Part shown: piece after piece, positions 42,843 to 50,706 of the stretch
Layout of the letters: every line of letters begins with the position of its first letter
Position numbering within the stretch: the first letter of the stretch is position 1
NCBI GenBank assembly: GCA_947503925.1
Contig: CANNFQ010000013.1
Coordinates: forward strand, 62,001-126,000
Length of the DNA stretch: 64,000 bases
Origin: an uncultured Paracoccaceae bacterium
GTDB lineage: Bacteria; Pseudomonadota; Alphaproteobacteria; Rhodobacterales; Rhodobacteraceae
Direction: 5' to 3'
Position numbers and translations under genes: made by a program
Notes under the pieces: generated by a model
Seen by the model: only the letters and a program-made list of their open reading frames with translations
Told to the model about the DNA's origin: nothing
The model's database searches: none

Positions 42843-44000
42843 ATGCAAAACACGCTGACGATCCTTGACCGCCTATGCGCCTTCGATACAACCAGTCACA
42901 AATCCAATCTGGAATGCGTAGAGTATTGTCGGCGGTTGCTTGCATCAGCCGGGTTCGATGTGACCATCCGGCCGAACGGCGATGGCACAAAAGCCAACCT
43001 TCACGCTGTTGCCGGACCAAAGGAAAAACCTGGCCTGGTTCTGGCAGGGCACACAGACGTGGTGCCCGTAAAAGGGCAAGATTGGTCCTCCAATCCATTC
43101 AAACTGACGCAAAAAGACGGAAAGCTCTTCGCGCGCGGTGCCGTCGACATGAAAGGGTTTCTTGCGGCAGCACTTTCTCTCACCACGGCACTGGACCTTC
43201 GAGCCCTCGGCAGACCATTGCACCTCGTTCTCACCTATGACGAGGAAACTGGCTGCTTCGGTGCGCGAGATATCTCCGATTACCTTCGCAAAGTTATACC
43301 GGCCAATAGCCTTTGCATTGTCGGTGAGCCAACCGATATGCGTCCGATCGTGTCGCATAAGGGCATTTTGGGTCTTCGTGCAACCGTGGAAGGCTCCGAA
43401 GGACACGCCGCGACAATCGCAACCAAATCCAACGCCATCCATTTCGCATCCGAGCTGGTGCAGTATCTCTTGGGTAAATCGCAATACTATTCTGCAAGAT
43501 CGAGCAAGAACACTTATGTGACCCCATATTCCACACTACAAGTCGGTCTCATAAACGGCGGGCAGGCACGCAACATGATTGCGAAACGCTGCGAGCTGGA
43601 GTTTGAGTTTCGGCACCTGCCAGAGGATTCGAGCGACGTATTTCTGGCAGAGTTGGACGCTTTTGTGATATCGGACCTGCTTCCCAAACTGACTGAGAAC
43701 CAAAAGAACGCGTCGATTCAGATCGAGACGCTCTCTCATGTTCCGGCGTTTATGGCGGCCGAAAACAGCGCTTGTCTCAGGGTGTTGAAGGAGCATCTCG
43801 GCCCGGTTGATACCGGATGTTGGGATGGCGTTACCGAGGCAGGATATTATCTGGATACGGGCGTGGACACCATCGTCTGTGGCCCCGGTTCTATTTCCCA
43901 GGCGCATCAGCCAAACGAGTACATCACGGTGCGCGCCCTCGAGGGGTGCGAGGCCTTTCTGGCGCGTCTGTCTTCTGTTGTGGTTGCCAGATGCGCGTGA
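42843..44000 (+). CDS. M20 family deacylase, acetylornithine deacetylase-like (second copy)
   Basis: The 385-residue product (ATG 42843; GTG 42840 also possible) has the M20 metal motifs LAGHTDVVPVKGQDW (~residues 65-79), ARGAVDMKGFLA (~98-109), YDEETGCFGARD (~128-139), VGEPTDM (~160-166) and the C-terminal VCGPGSISQAHQPNEYI. It is related over its length to the gene at 9176-10324. It should remove an acyl group from an amino acid. It ends the LysR-aldolase-transporter-proC series, so it may act on the same imported compound. Confidence 0.88.
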   Translation: MQNTLTILDRLCAFDTTSHKSNLECVEYCRRLLASAGFDVTIRPNGDGTKANLHAVAGPKEKPGLVLAGHTDVVPVKGQDWSSNPFKLTQKDGKLFARGAVDMKGFLAAALSLTTALDLRALGRPLHLVLTYDEETGCFGARDISDYLRKVIPANSLCIVGEPTDMRPIVSHKGILGLRATVEGSEGHAATIATKSNAIHFASELVQYLLGKSQYYSARSSKNTYVTPYSTLQVGLINGGQARNMIAKRCELEFEFRHLPEDSSDVFLAELDAFVISDLLPKLTENQKNASIQIETLSHVPAFMAAENSACLRVLKEHLGPVDTGCWDGVTEAGYYLDTGVDTIVCGPGSISQAHQPNEYITVRALEGCEAFLARLSSVVVARCA

Positions 44001-44059
44001 AAGGCACAGCAAGAGAGGTCCCACTGCGCCGGTCTCAATGCTTGTTTTGAGAACTTTCG

Positions 44060-45013
44060 CTACTCCGACAACCGACGGCTGACGCCGATTGCATATACAG
44101 CACTGCGCGCTTCGAGCATTGGGTCTTCGGTGGGCTCAAAGCCGTCGCTCAGAACCAGAGGATCAAAGTTCATCTCACCGCAGGTGCTGTCTTCTTCGTG
44201 CAAAGCGGTCTCGACCACCAGTCTTGCCGCGGTGATCTGGGTATGATCTCCCTCCCAGAGGCTGGCGGGGTTGAGAATGTCATCACCGGGATTTGCGATG
44301 GTGACGATCATGTCCCAGGCAACCTCTCCCTTTGAGAGATTTTCCTGTATGTTTTCAAAGAAAAAACTCGGGCTTATGTCCAGTACAATGTCATATTCAC
44401 CGGCCGGCACAAAGGACCAGCGTACCGCGGTGCGTGTATCCGCATCATCGACCAGATAGAAGCTGTTGATGCTATTATAGGTCGCGCCCTCATAGGGCCG
44501 CAATGTCTTGTCCCGCACACTGTGGTGCGCCTTGTGTGCGCGCAATTCGGGGCTGTTTTGAGCAAAGGTCGCGACCGCTTCTGCGCCTTGCGCTTTGGTC
44601 TGCATCAAGGCAACGAACTCTTCCGCAGTTGGCACCGGAAAGAAATCTTCGGTGTTCATGTTCATGATATGTATGTCGCCAGAGGCGGTCTCGAGTTCGA
44701 ACGCGAGGCCGTAGTCTCCGAAGACATCATCGGACGGATTGCTCTTGCCACCCTTGTGCGAAACCCGGCCGAGGAAGGTTGCGGATTCGGTGAAAATCGG
44801 ACTGTTGGAGTAGTTCAGGATCTGATCGTCAACGCGTTGGAACGTGCCGGTGATGCAATATCCCTTGGTATGATTGCGGCGCTTTCCGGTGGTGACGCCA
44901 AAGACATCCTCGAACGCCTGCATCGCATTTTCGGCTGTCTCAAAGGCATCTGCCTTCGCAGTTATGGGCAGGAAAGCGACACAAATCGCGACTGCGAGGT
45001 GTGTTTTGAACAT
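44060..45013 (-). CDS. Exported catalase-related peroxidase (SrpA-like)
   Basis: ATG 45013 has AAGGAGA 6 bases upstream. The 317-residue product has a signal peptide (MFKTHLAVAICVAFLPITAK) and a heme catalase-like fold: KRRNHTKGYCITG with the distal His ~48, DYGLAFELETASGDIHIMNM, DVFGD-type loops, and the C-terminal EARSAVYAIGVSRR, where R-x(3)-Y supplies the proximal tyrosine. Such short catalase relatives act as organic or hydrogen peroxidases. This copy is periplasmic; a cytosolic relative is just upstream in the same operon. The open frame continues upstream past 45013, but without homology. Confidence 0.82.
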   Translation of the reverse strand: MFKTHLAVAICVAFLPITAKADAFETAENAMQAFEDVFGVTTGKRRNHTKGYCITGTFQRVDDQILNYSNSPIFTESATFLGRVSHKGGKSNPSDDVFGDYGLAFELETASGDIHIMNMNTEDFFPVPTAEEFVALMQTKAQGAEAVATFAQNSPELRAHKAHHSVRDKTLRPYEGATYNSINSFYLVDDADTRTAVRWSFVPAGEYDIVLDISPSFFFENIQENLSKGEVAWDMIVTIANPGDDILNPASLWEGDHTQITAARLVVETALHEEDSTCGEMNFDPLVLSDGFEPTEDPMLEARSAVYAIGVSRRLSE

Positions 45014-45050
45014 GGTGATCTCCTTATTGAGGGACGGGTTGGGAAAGGGG

Positions 45051-45944
45051 TCAGGATTGGCGTCTTGCGTAAGACACGGCGTAGGCCATGCTGCGTAGCC
45101 CAAAGACCGCATCCCGGGGCGCGTGAACGCCCTTGGGCATCGCGGCCGGATCGAAAACCTCGTGTGGGTCTTCCAGCGCAAGGTCGGTGATCTCGATGGT
45201 GCCGAGCACAATTTCATCATGCGCGCCGTCCCAAGGTTCTGTTGGATCGCCGACCTGATCGGCGTCGTTGGCAACGATGATTTTGAGCGTCCAGCGCGCC
45301 GGTTGCTGTGCAAGACTGGCCTCAAGCGCATCGGTCAGGAAGTCATCAGGCGTTGAAGCCATATCAGCCTCGGACAGACCCTGTCGGCCCTGTTCTGGTT
45401 CCATCACGAGGCGTCCGACGATTGTTTGCGCGCCGTCAAACCCATAGGCGTGACCGGAATGATATCGCTCGGCGGTGTAGCTCTGACAGGGTGCTGTGCT
45501 GGCCAAGTACTGTTGATGCGGAAGTGTATTGGGGTTTGCCTCATTAAAGGCCTTCACCCGCTCGGGGTTTGGACCACCCAGGTCGGGATCGGGTTGGCGG
45601 GCCGCGAGAAAGGCCCTGAACTGCTCGGCTGAGTTCGCAAAGAACACTGGGGCTGAGATCAGTGCTAATGCCCAAGAACTTTCTCCAGTCCCAATCCGCA
45701 ATCCGATGCCACGCACGGTTGGGCTTTTGTCACTGATGCCCGGCTTGCCGCCGCCGATGGAGAATCGTGCCGTGACGGGGTGTTCGGTTTGCAAATACGG
45801 CACCGACACCTCACCCGCTGGCATGGCGGGTAAGAAACGGCCGTGCACCTGCAACCCTTTGGCGTGCGAGGCGCGGTGTCCTTTATGGCGCCCGAAGGTG
45901 GTGTTGAGCGCATCAATGAGTGTTTCGGCCTGCGGCGTCGTCAT
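45051..45944 (-). CDS. Catalase-related peroxidase (SrpA-like), cytosolic
   Basis: The 297-residue product has the short-catalase features GHRASHAKGLQVHGRFLP (distal His ~27), HPVTARFSIGGGKPG, the VRGIGLRI heme-side strand, FFANSAEQFRAFLAA, and the C-terminal GLRSMAYAVSYARR with R-x(3)-Y for the proximal tyrosine. No signal peptide is present. AAGGAG lies before the ATG. It is the first gene of a two-peroxidase operon facing an OhrR-like regulator, which implies induction by peroxides. Confidence 0.88.
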   Translation of the reverse strand: MTTPQAETLIDALNTTFGRHKGHRASHAKGLQVHGRFLPAMPAGEVSVPYLQTEHPVTARFSIGGGKPGISDKSPTVRGIGLRIGTGESSWALALISAPVFFANSAEQFRAFLAARQPDPDLGGPNPERVKAFNEANPNTLPHQQYLASTAPCQSYTAERYHSGHAYGFDGAQTIVGRLVMEPEQGRQGLSEADMASTPDDFLTDALEASLAQQPARWTLKIIVANDADQVGDPTEPWDGAHDEIVLGTIEITDLALEDPHEVFDPAAMPKGVHAPRDAVFGLRSMAYAVSYARRQS

Positions 45945-45985
45945 GGTCTACTCCTTGCATTGGTGAATTTAATATATTAGGCGAT

Positions 45986-46003
45986 AATATCGTGTACGAT
46001 ATT
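45986..46003. promoter_or_regulatory. Operator 1 between peroxidase and marR-type genes
   Basis: AATATCGTGTACGATATT has inverse 7-base arms around a 4-base centre. The inner ATATCG-N4-CGATAT matches operator 2 exactly in its arms. It lies about 42 bases upstream of the peroxidase start, where it can block that promoter. The MarR/OhrR-like protein encoded next door is the likely binder. Confidence 0.75.
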
Positions 46004-46011
46004 TATATAGT

Positions 46012-46041
46012 TTGACACATCCATACGAGTCAAGCAAATAT
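46012..46041 (+). promoter_or_regulatory. Promoter of the marR-type gene
   Basis: TTGACA (46012-46017) and AAATAT (46036-46041) are separated by 18 bases. The -10 region touches operator 2, so the regulator can repress itself. This is a reading by eye. Confidence 0.55.
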
Positions 46042-46055
46042 ATCGCACACGATAT
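46040..46055. promoter_or_regulatory. Operator 2 between peroxidase and marR-type genes
   Basis: ATATCG-CACA-CGATAT, the same inverse arms as operator 1 with a different centre, lies 15 bases before the regulator's ATG and overlaps its -10. The two operators are 54 bases apart, centre to centre about five helical turns. Confidence 0.75.
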
Positions 46056-46070
46056 TATTTGAGTTACCCC

Positions 46071-46517
46071 ATGCCAAAAGACATCGACCGGGTTCCGGTG
46101 CACGACATGTTCTGTCACGCTATCTATGGCGCGACCCATGTCATAAATCAGACCTATGCGCCGTTTCTAAAGGCGCTCGGCCTGACCTATCCGCAGTACA
46201 TTACCCTTCTAATCTTGGGGGAAGCCGATGGGCTGACTGTCGGACAAGTATCCGAACGGCTTGAGATGACGACCAGCACAGTGACGCCCTTGCTCAAGCG
46301 GTTGGAAACATCGGGCCATGTTGTCAGGAAGCGACAAAAGGAAGACGAACGGCGGGTCCTGGTTTTCCTGACCCATACTGGACGGCATGTGCTGGAGGAA
46401 TCGCCGGACATAACCGCGTGTATGATTGGCAAAACCGGTCTATCAGAACAGGATCTCGCGCAACTGGTTGGCCTTTTGCACAGGCTGACACACAGTCTCA
46501 GCGCTGAACAAGCCTGA
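46071..46517 (+). CDS. OhrR-like MarR family regulator
   Basis: From ATG 46071 the product has 148 residues. The MarR winged helix is clear: YPQYITLLILGEADGLTVGQ, SERLEMTTSTVTPLLKRLET (recognition helix, ~residues 62-81) and wing QKEDERRVLVFLT. A cysteine at residue 15 (HDMFCHAIYGATH) sits exactly where OhrR proteins carry their peroxide-sensing cysteine. The start has no obvious ribosome site; an in-frame TTG at 46059 would add four residues. It faces two catalase-related peroxidase genes across two matched operators. Confidence 0.87.
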   Translation: MPKDIDRVPVHDMFCHAIYGATHVINQTYAPFLKALGLTYPQYITLLILGEADGLTVGQVSERLEMTTSTVTPLLKRLETSGHVVRKRQKEDERRVLVFLTHTGRHVLEESPDITACMIGKTGLSEQDLAQLVGLLHRLTHSLSAEQA

Positions 46518-46519
46518 TG

Positions 46520-46966
46520 TCAGACAGAGTCGTTCAGCGACGCCAATAGCTGCGACATGCCGGGCCTCATCTCCACAATATCGGCAATCGTCAGGGCGCG
46601 CAGACTATCAAAGAAGGCGTTCTCTGCGGCCTGCAGGGCCGTCGTTAACCCACAGGCAGGGGTGAGACAGCAGGTGCCGCCATCATCGCCTAGGCATTCG
46701 ACCAGTGGCTTGTCTTTTTCCAGCTTCCACAAGACCGCTCCCACATTGATGTCTTCTGGAGTCTTGGCCAATCGCAATCCGCCGCCGCGCCCCCGGTTCG
46801 AAACGGCAAGCCCCTCGTTCACCAACCAAGCCGTTACTTTAGCAAGGTGATTGAATTTTGCATTGTGGATTTCGGAAAGCTGACGCGTCGACAACAACCG
46901 GTCCGGTGAGGCGGCCAGATGCATCAGAACGCGCAAGGCATAATCGGAAAACATCGCAAGTTGCAT
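46520..46966 (-). CDS. Rrf2 family regulator, NsrR-like
   Basis: ATG 46966 follows a GGAGGAG site; the product has 148 residues. The Rrf2 winged helix starts at once (MQLAMFSDYALRVLMHLAAS; TRQLSEIHNAKFNHLAKVTA), followed by RGRGGGLRLA. The cluster CLGDDGGTCCLTPACGL (~residues 85-101) has the three-cysteine spacing expected for an NsrR-type Fe-S cluster that senses nitric oxide. It overlaps the upstream membrane-protein gene by 4 bases and lies divergent from the hemoglobin-cbb3 cluster, so it is the likely regulator of both directions. Confidence 0.85.
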   Translation of the reverse strand: MQLAMFSDYALRVLMHLAASPDRLLSTRQLSEIHNAKFNHLAKVTAWLVNEGLAVSNRGRGGGLRLAKTPEDINVGAVLWKLEKDKPLVECLGDDGGTCCLTPACGLTTALQAAENAFFDSLRALTIADIVEMRPGMSQLLASLNDSV

Positions 46967-46980
46967 GGTTGCTCCTCCGT

Positions 46981-47466
46981 TCAACAGCGCGCCGTATCAC
47001 AAGCCGTTTCGCCGACGTCAATGCGATAACAACAGCGCTGAAGCACGACAGATGCGCTGACGATCAAAAGAACGCATTTGGCAAGCTCGGTTGCAATGAA
47101 CACAAGGTGCAAATGGCTGGGTGGCGCCGGCTTTCCTGACAGGATCAGATCGGTTCTGTCTTGGAGCATGGGCTGAAGCATGGCTTGTTGCGCGATCAAG
47201 AGGGCAATTGCGATCAGCCCAGCCCATCCCAACCGTGGCCCAAATGTGATCCAAGAGATCAAGACACCAGTCATCAAAACCATTTCCGTAATCCCGAGCC
47301 ATGCAAATTGCGCGCGACCAACCTGCAGCAACTCTGGCAGTGTCAAAACCTCAACCTGAAACTTTGCTGGCGCCGCGATCATGTTGCCGCCCAGCGATAC
47401 TCCCGCCCACAGCAACAAGCAGACAGGCAGGATAAAGTATTCGGCGGAGGGTGTCATTTTGCTCAT
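46981..47466 (-). CDS. Small integral membrane protein, unknown function
   Basis: The 161-residue product has four hydrophobic segments (FILPVCLLLWAGVSLGGNMI; WLGITEMVLMTGVLISWITF; LGWAGLIAIALLIAQQAML; LVFIATELAKCVLLIVSASV). The architecture resembles DUF4149-like four-helix proteins, but I do not assign a family. It ends with a cysteine-containing tail. It forms an operon with the NsrR-like gene (17 bases before that gene's true start) and is probably linked to nitric oxide or oxygen stress. Confidence 0.7.
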   Translation of the reverse strand: MSKMTPSAEYFILPVCLLLWAGVSLGGNMIAAPAKFQVEVLTLPELLQVGRAQFAWLGITEMVLMTGVLISWITFGPRLGWAGLIAIALLIAQQAMLQPMLQDRTDLILSGKPAPPSHLHLVFIATELAKCVLLIVSASVVLQRCCYRIDVGETACDTARC

Positions 47467-47486
47467 GTATCAATCCTAAACCAACT

Positions 47487-47512
47487 AATAAGTATTCACA
47501 ATGCGTATTATT
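47487..47512. promoter_or_regulatory. Candidate regulator site between the NsrR unit and the hemoglobin gene
   Basis: AATAAGTATTCACAATGCGTATTATT has inverse ends AATAA/TTATT with AT-rich halves around a central CACAAT. It lies 21 bases upstream of the membrane-protein start and about 70 before the hemoglobin start. It fits the style of Rrf2-type (NsrR/RirA) operators but is imperfect, so this is a suggestion only. Confidence 0.4.
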
Positions 47513-47580
47513 TGCTTTAGGAGAGGCGCACCCCGCAGATTCGGGGTGGAATATCCAGCAAGCGATCAAGAGGTAGCGTT

Positions 47581-48003
47581 ATGTCAGTCCCGAAATTCGC
47601 CATAACCGAAGACCAGATCGACGCGTTGGTCAGCGCATTTTATGCGCGCGCCCGCAAAGACCCTGTCCTGGGCCCTGTGTTTGTGAATGCTGTTGGTTCC
47701 GATGATGCCGCTTGGGTGGCGCATGAAGCCAAGATCGCGTCGTTTTGGCGCAACGCAATTGGCCTCGACCGCAGTTTCAGTGGCAACCCGATGCTCAAAC
47801 ATCTTGCAAATCCAGAGATCACACCGGACCAATTTGCCGATTGGCTTTCACTGTTTCGAAAGACAGCAGAAGAAACTTTGCCCGATGCCGCCGCGGCGGG
47901 AATCTACGACTTGGCAGACAGGATTGGACGAAGCCTGCAGATGGGTCTTGTTCAGTTTCGACAAAAGGACGGGCTCGCCCCGCGTTTCGCTCACACCATG
48001 TAA
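47581..48003 (+). CDS. Group III truncated hemoglobin
   Basis: The 140-residue product has the 2-on-2 globin layout: ITEDQIDALVSAFYARARKD (helix B), DPVLGPVF (the P-x-LGPxF motif typical of group III), ASFWRNAIGLDRSFSGNPM and the heme-proximal HLANPEITPDQFADWLSLF. Group III globins bind oxygen and nitric oxide at micro-oxic levels. It is the first gene of a long plus-strand series that runs into ccoNOQP, which implies nitric oxide removal near the oxidase. Confidence 0.9.
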   Translation: MSVPKFAITEDQIDALVSAFYARARKDPVLGPVFVNAVGSDDAAWVAHEAKIASFWRNAIGLDRSFSGNPMLKHLANPEITPDQFADWLSLFRKTAEETLPDAAAAGIYDLADRIGRSLQMGLVQFRQKDGLAPRFAHTM

Positions 48004-48028
48004 TCGTGGCACCGAAAAGAATAACGAT

Positions 48029-48802
48029 ATGCAAACTATTCAGACCCGGAGTTTAAGGCGCAAAGCGCGTACCCTGACGGAGCCGCCAGTGGCGGTGGTG
48101 CGTTACTGGCTATCAGCAGGATGGAGCGATTTCCGCGCGCATCGGTCGATATCGCTGCTGTACGGCTTCGGCCTTGCGGTGCTGGGCTGGGCAGTTGTTT
48201 GGGCGCTAATTGTGATGAACCTCAGCTGGATGATCCTGCCAGCAGTTGCCGGAGCCATGCTGCTTGGCCCGCTTTTCACCGTAGGCCTCTATCGTATCAG
48301 CCGATGCAGACAGGGGTTTGGCGGAGGCGGCATCGCCTCCCCTGGGCAGATAACGCTGGTGAGCGTGGTGATGATGACACTGGTGCTGATGTGGATCAGG
48401 GCTGCAACGCTGTTGTTTGCGGTATTCTTTGGCTTGCGTCCGTTCGCTGGTTTTCTCGAGACTTTGCAGACGCTCTTCACCACGACAGAAGGCGTTGCGT
48501 TGTTTCTTGTTGGCTCGATCACCGGTGGGCTATTCGCTGCCTTCGGCTTCGCGATCTCGGTCTTTTCTTTCCCGATGCTGGTGAACCGCGAGATCGACGG
48601 GTTCTCCGCAATGGGCCTCAGCTTCAATGCCGCCACTCAGAACTTTCGGCTGATGGTAACCTGGGCCGCAGTTGTCACTGCACTTGTCGGCCTTTGTGTA
48701 CTGACCGGTCTGATCGCTGCGATCCCGCTTTTCCCCGTTCTTGGCTACGCCACTTGGCATGCCTATGACGATCTATTTCAGGACAACGACCATGGCGCAT
48801 GA
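48029..48802 (+). CDS. DUF2189 integral membrane protein
   Basis: From ATG 48029 the product has 257 residues with about six helices (SISLLYGFGLAVLGWAVVWA; WMILPAVAGAMLLGPLFTVG; FLVGSITGGLFAAFGFAISV). The N-terminal WLSAGWSDFRAHRSISLLYG and the GPLFTVGLYRISR core are the DUF2189 pattern, a family often found next to cytochrome oxidase genes. The open frame back to 47687 lies over the hemoglobin gene and is not protein-like. It follows the hemoglobin gene by 25 bases and overlaps the next gene by 11. Confidence 0.87.
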   Translation: MQTIQTRSLRRKARTLTEPPVAVVRYWLSAGWSDFRAHRSISLLYGFGLAVLGWAVVWALIVMNLSWMILPAVAGAMLLGPLFTVGLYRISRCRQGFGGGGIASPGQITLVSVVMMTLVLMWIRAATLLFAVFFGLRPFAGFLETLQTLFTTTEGVALFLVGSITGGLFAAFGFAISVFSFPMLVNREIDGFSAMGLSFNAATQNFRLMVTWAAVVTALVGLCVLTGLIAAIPLFPVLGYATWHAYDDLFQDNDHGA

Positions 48803-49088
48803 CTTTCCCAAAGATGCGGTGAAATACTCGCAATCCCCAGTGTTTACCGAAGAGACGATCCCAGCCGCGCTGCAACGCGATCACTATACCAAGGAGGGCG
48901 TCTGGGGGCGGATCGTGGTAACATCCGGCGCGCTTGTCTACACAAGGATCAATCAACCTGCCCACACCATTCATGCGGGTGAGACCGCTATCATCTTTCC
49001 GGAAGAATTGCACCATGTGGCGGCTGACGGCACGGTGGAGTTTCAGGTCGAGTTCCATCGTGTCCCGCAAGCAGAGGGGGCAAAATGA
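48792..49088 (+). CDS. DUF1971 (YeaR-like) protein
   Basis: The 98-residue product (ATG 48792) contains PVFTEETIPAALQRDHYTKE, GVWGRIVVTSGAL and ETAIIFPEELHHVAADG, the small cupin-like DUF1971 pattern known from E. coli YeaR, a nitrate/nitric-oxide-induced NsrR target. That link supports a nitric oxide role for this cluster. It overlaps the DUF2189 stop by 11 bases and ccoN by 4 bases (ATGA). Confidence 0.85.
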   Translation: MAHDFPKDAVKYSQSPVFTEETIPAALQRDHYTKEGVWGRIVVTSGALVYTRINQPAHTIHAGETAIIFPEELHHVAADGTVEFQVEFHRVPQAEGAK

Positions 49089-50701
49089 CCCGGCAGCTAG
49101 AGCTTAACGTGGCCCTTCTGGCAACCCTTGTCGTCTTCGTGCTTGGCATCGCCATTCTCGGGTTCGGGCGTGACATTGGCTATGTCCTGCATGGCTGGAT
49201 CATCGCCGGCACGGCGGGGTGGGGGGCTATGTACCTGATCAATCGGTTGAGCGACCCCGCACCTTCCATACCGTTGGAGTACAAGGATGATGTGATCAAA
49301 TGGGGAGTGCTTGCCTGCTTTGTCTGGGGCGTTTTCGGCTTTACCATCGGTGATGTGCTGGCCTGGCAATTGACAATCCCCGCCTTCAACGGGGACATGT
49401 CATGGAGCAACTTTGGCCGCATTCGGCCCATGCACACCACGGCTGTCATCTTTGGATTTGGGGGCAACGCGCTGATCGCGACCTCGTTTTATGTGGTTCA
49501 GCGCACCTCGCGCGCGCGGCTGGCGTCTGAAACAGCCCCCTGGTTGGTTCTGATTGGGTTTAACCTCTTCGTCCTTCTGGCCGTCACCGGCTACCCGATG
49601 GGCATCACCCAATCGAAGGAATATGCCGAGCCTGAATGGTATGCTGACCTGATCCTTCTGGTGGCTTGGGTTGGGTATTTGTGGCTCTACATGGCCACAC
49701 TTGCCCGTCGCGCAGAGCCACATATCTACGTCGCGAACTGGTACTACCTTGGCTTTATCGTGGTGATCGCGATGTTGCATGTGGTCAACAACCTCGCTGT
49801 GCCTGTCTCTATCGCCTATCCCAAGAGCTATCCGCTCTTTGCCGGGGTCCAGGACGCGATGACGCAGTGGTGGTATGGCCACAATGCAGTTGGCTTTCTG
49901 CTGACCGCGGGCTTTCTGGGCATGATGTACTACTTCCTGCCCAAGGCGGCGGGCCGCCCAATTTATAGCTATCGCATGTCGATCCTTGGATTCTGGGGGA
50001 TCACGTTTCTCTATCTCTGGGCCGGATCGCACCACCTGCATTACACGGCGCTGCCCGATTGGGTGCAGTATCTGGGGATGTCCATGTCGATCATCCTGCT
50101 GGTTCCCAGTTGGGGCTCAGTGTTCAACGGGCTTCTGACGCTGAACGGAGCCTGGGACAAGGTGCGCACCGACCCCGCAATCCGCTTTATGATGGTCGCA
50201 ATCCTGTTCTACGGGTTGGCCACGTTCGAAGGGTCCTTCCTGGCTATTCGTCCCGTGAACACGCTCAGCCACTATACCGACTGGACGGTAGGTCACGTGC
50301 ATGCGGGCGCTCTGGGCTGGGTGGCCTTCATCACCTTTGGGGCGATGTACAAAATGGTGCCGTGGATCTGGAAACGCGAGGGCACCTATTCGCTGCGGCT
50401 GGAGGCCTGGCATTTCTGGCTCGCCCTGTCTGGCACGCTGATCTACGTCGGCGCCATGTGGAACAGCGGCATCACGCAATCGCTGATGTGGCAAACCTAT
50501 CAGCCCTCGGGCGCCTTCACCTACGGCTTTATCGACACAGTCGATGCGATGCGCCCTTACTATACAGCGCGTGCAATTGGCGGGTTGCTGTACCTCATCG
50601 GTGCGCTGATCGGGGCCTACAACATCTACATGACCGTAAACGGCCCACGCGTGACGTCGCAGGACGCAGACGCGCGGCCCCTTGCGCGACCGGCGGAGTG
50701 A
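49085..50701 (+). CDS. ccoN: cbb3-type cytochrome c oxidase, catalytic subunit I
   Basis: The 538-residue product has 12-14 helices and the CcoN metal ligands: MHTTAVIFGFGGNALIATSF (heme b His), WWYGHNAVGFLLTAGFLGMM (CuB His), YLWAGSHHLHYTALPDW (two CuB His) and HYTDWTVGHVHAGALGW (heme His). This is the proton-pumping, high-affinity terminal oxidase of the inner membrane that works at low oxygen. Start overlaps the DUF1971 stop (ATGA). The order hemoglobin-DUF2189-DUF1971-ccoN is continuous on the plus strand. Confidence 0.97.
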   Translation: MTRQLELNVALLATLVVFVLGIAILGFGRDIGYVLHGWIIAGTAGWGAMYLINRLSDPAPSIPLEYKDDVIKWGVLACFVWGVFGFTIGDVLAWQLTIPAFNGDMSWSNFGRIRPMHTTAVIFGFGGNALIATSFYVVQRTSRARLASETAPWLVLIGFNLFVLLAVTGYPMGITQSKEYAEPEWYADLILLVAWVGYLWLYMATLARRAEPHIYVANWYYLGFIVVIAMLHVVNNLAVPVSIAYPKSYPLFAGVQDAMTQWWYGHNAVGFLLTAGFLGMMYYFLPKAAGRPIYSYRMSILGFWGITFLYLWAGSHHLHYTALPDWVQYLGMSMSIILLVPSWGSVFNGLLTLNGAWDKVRTDPAIRFMMVAILFYGLATFEGSFLAIRPVNTLSHYTDWTVGHVHAGALGWVAFITFGAMYKMVPWIWKREGTYSLRLEAWHFWLALSGTLIYVGAMWNSGITQSLMWQTYQPSGAFTYGFIDTVDAMRPYYTARAIGGLLYLIGALIGAYNIYMTVNGPRVTSQDADARPLARPAE

Positions 50702-50706
50702 CCCAG

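Noticed and set aside
44522..45190. 222-codon plus-strand frame opposite the peroxidase genes
   Set aside because: It spans the gap between two real minus-strand genes without a ribosome site or recognisable domain.
50059..50706. Long N-terminal extension of ccoO
   Set aside because: It lies over ccoN in another frame; the CcoO start MEGKHAKLERNG at 50707 fits the family.
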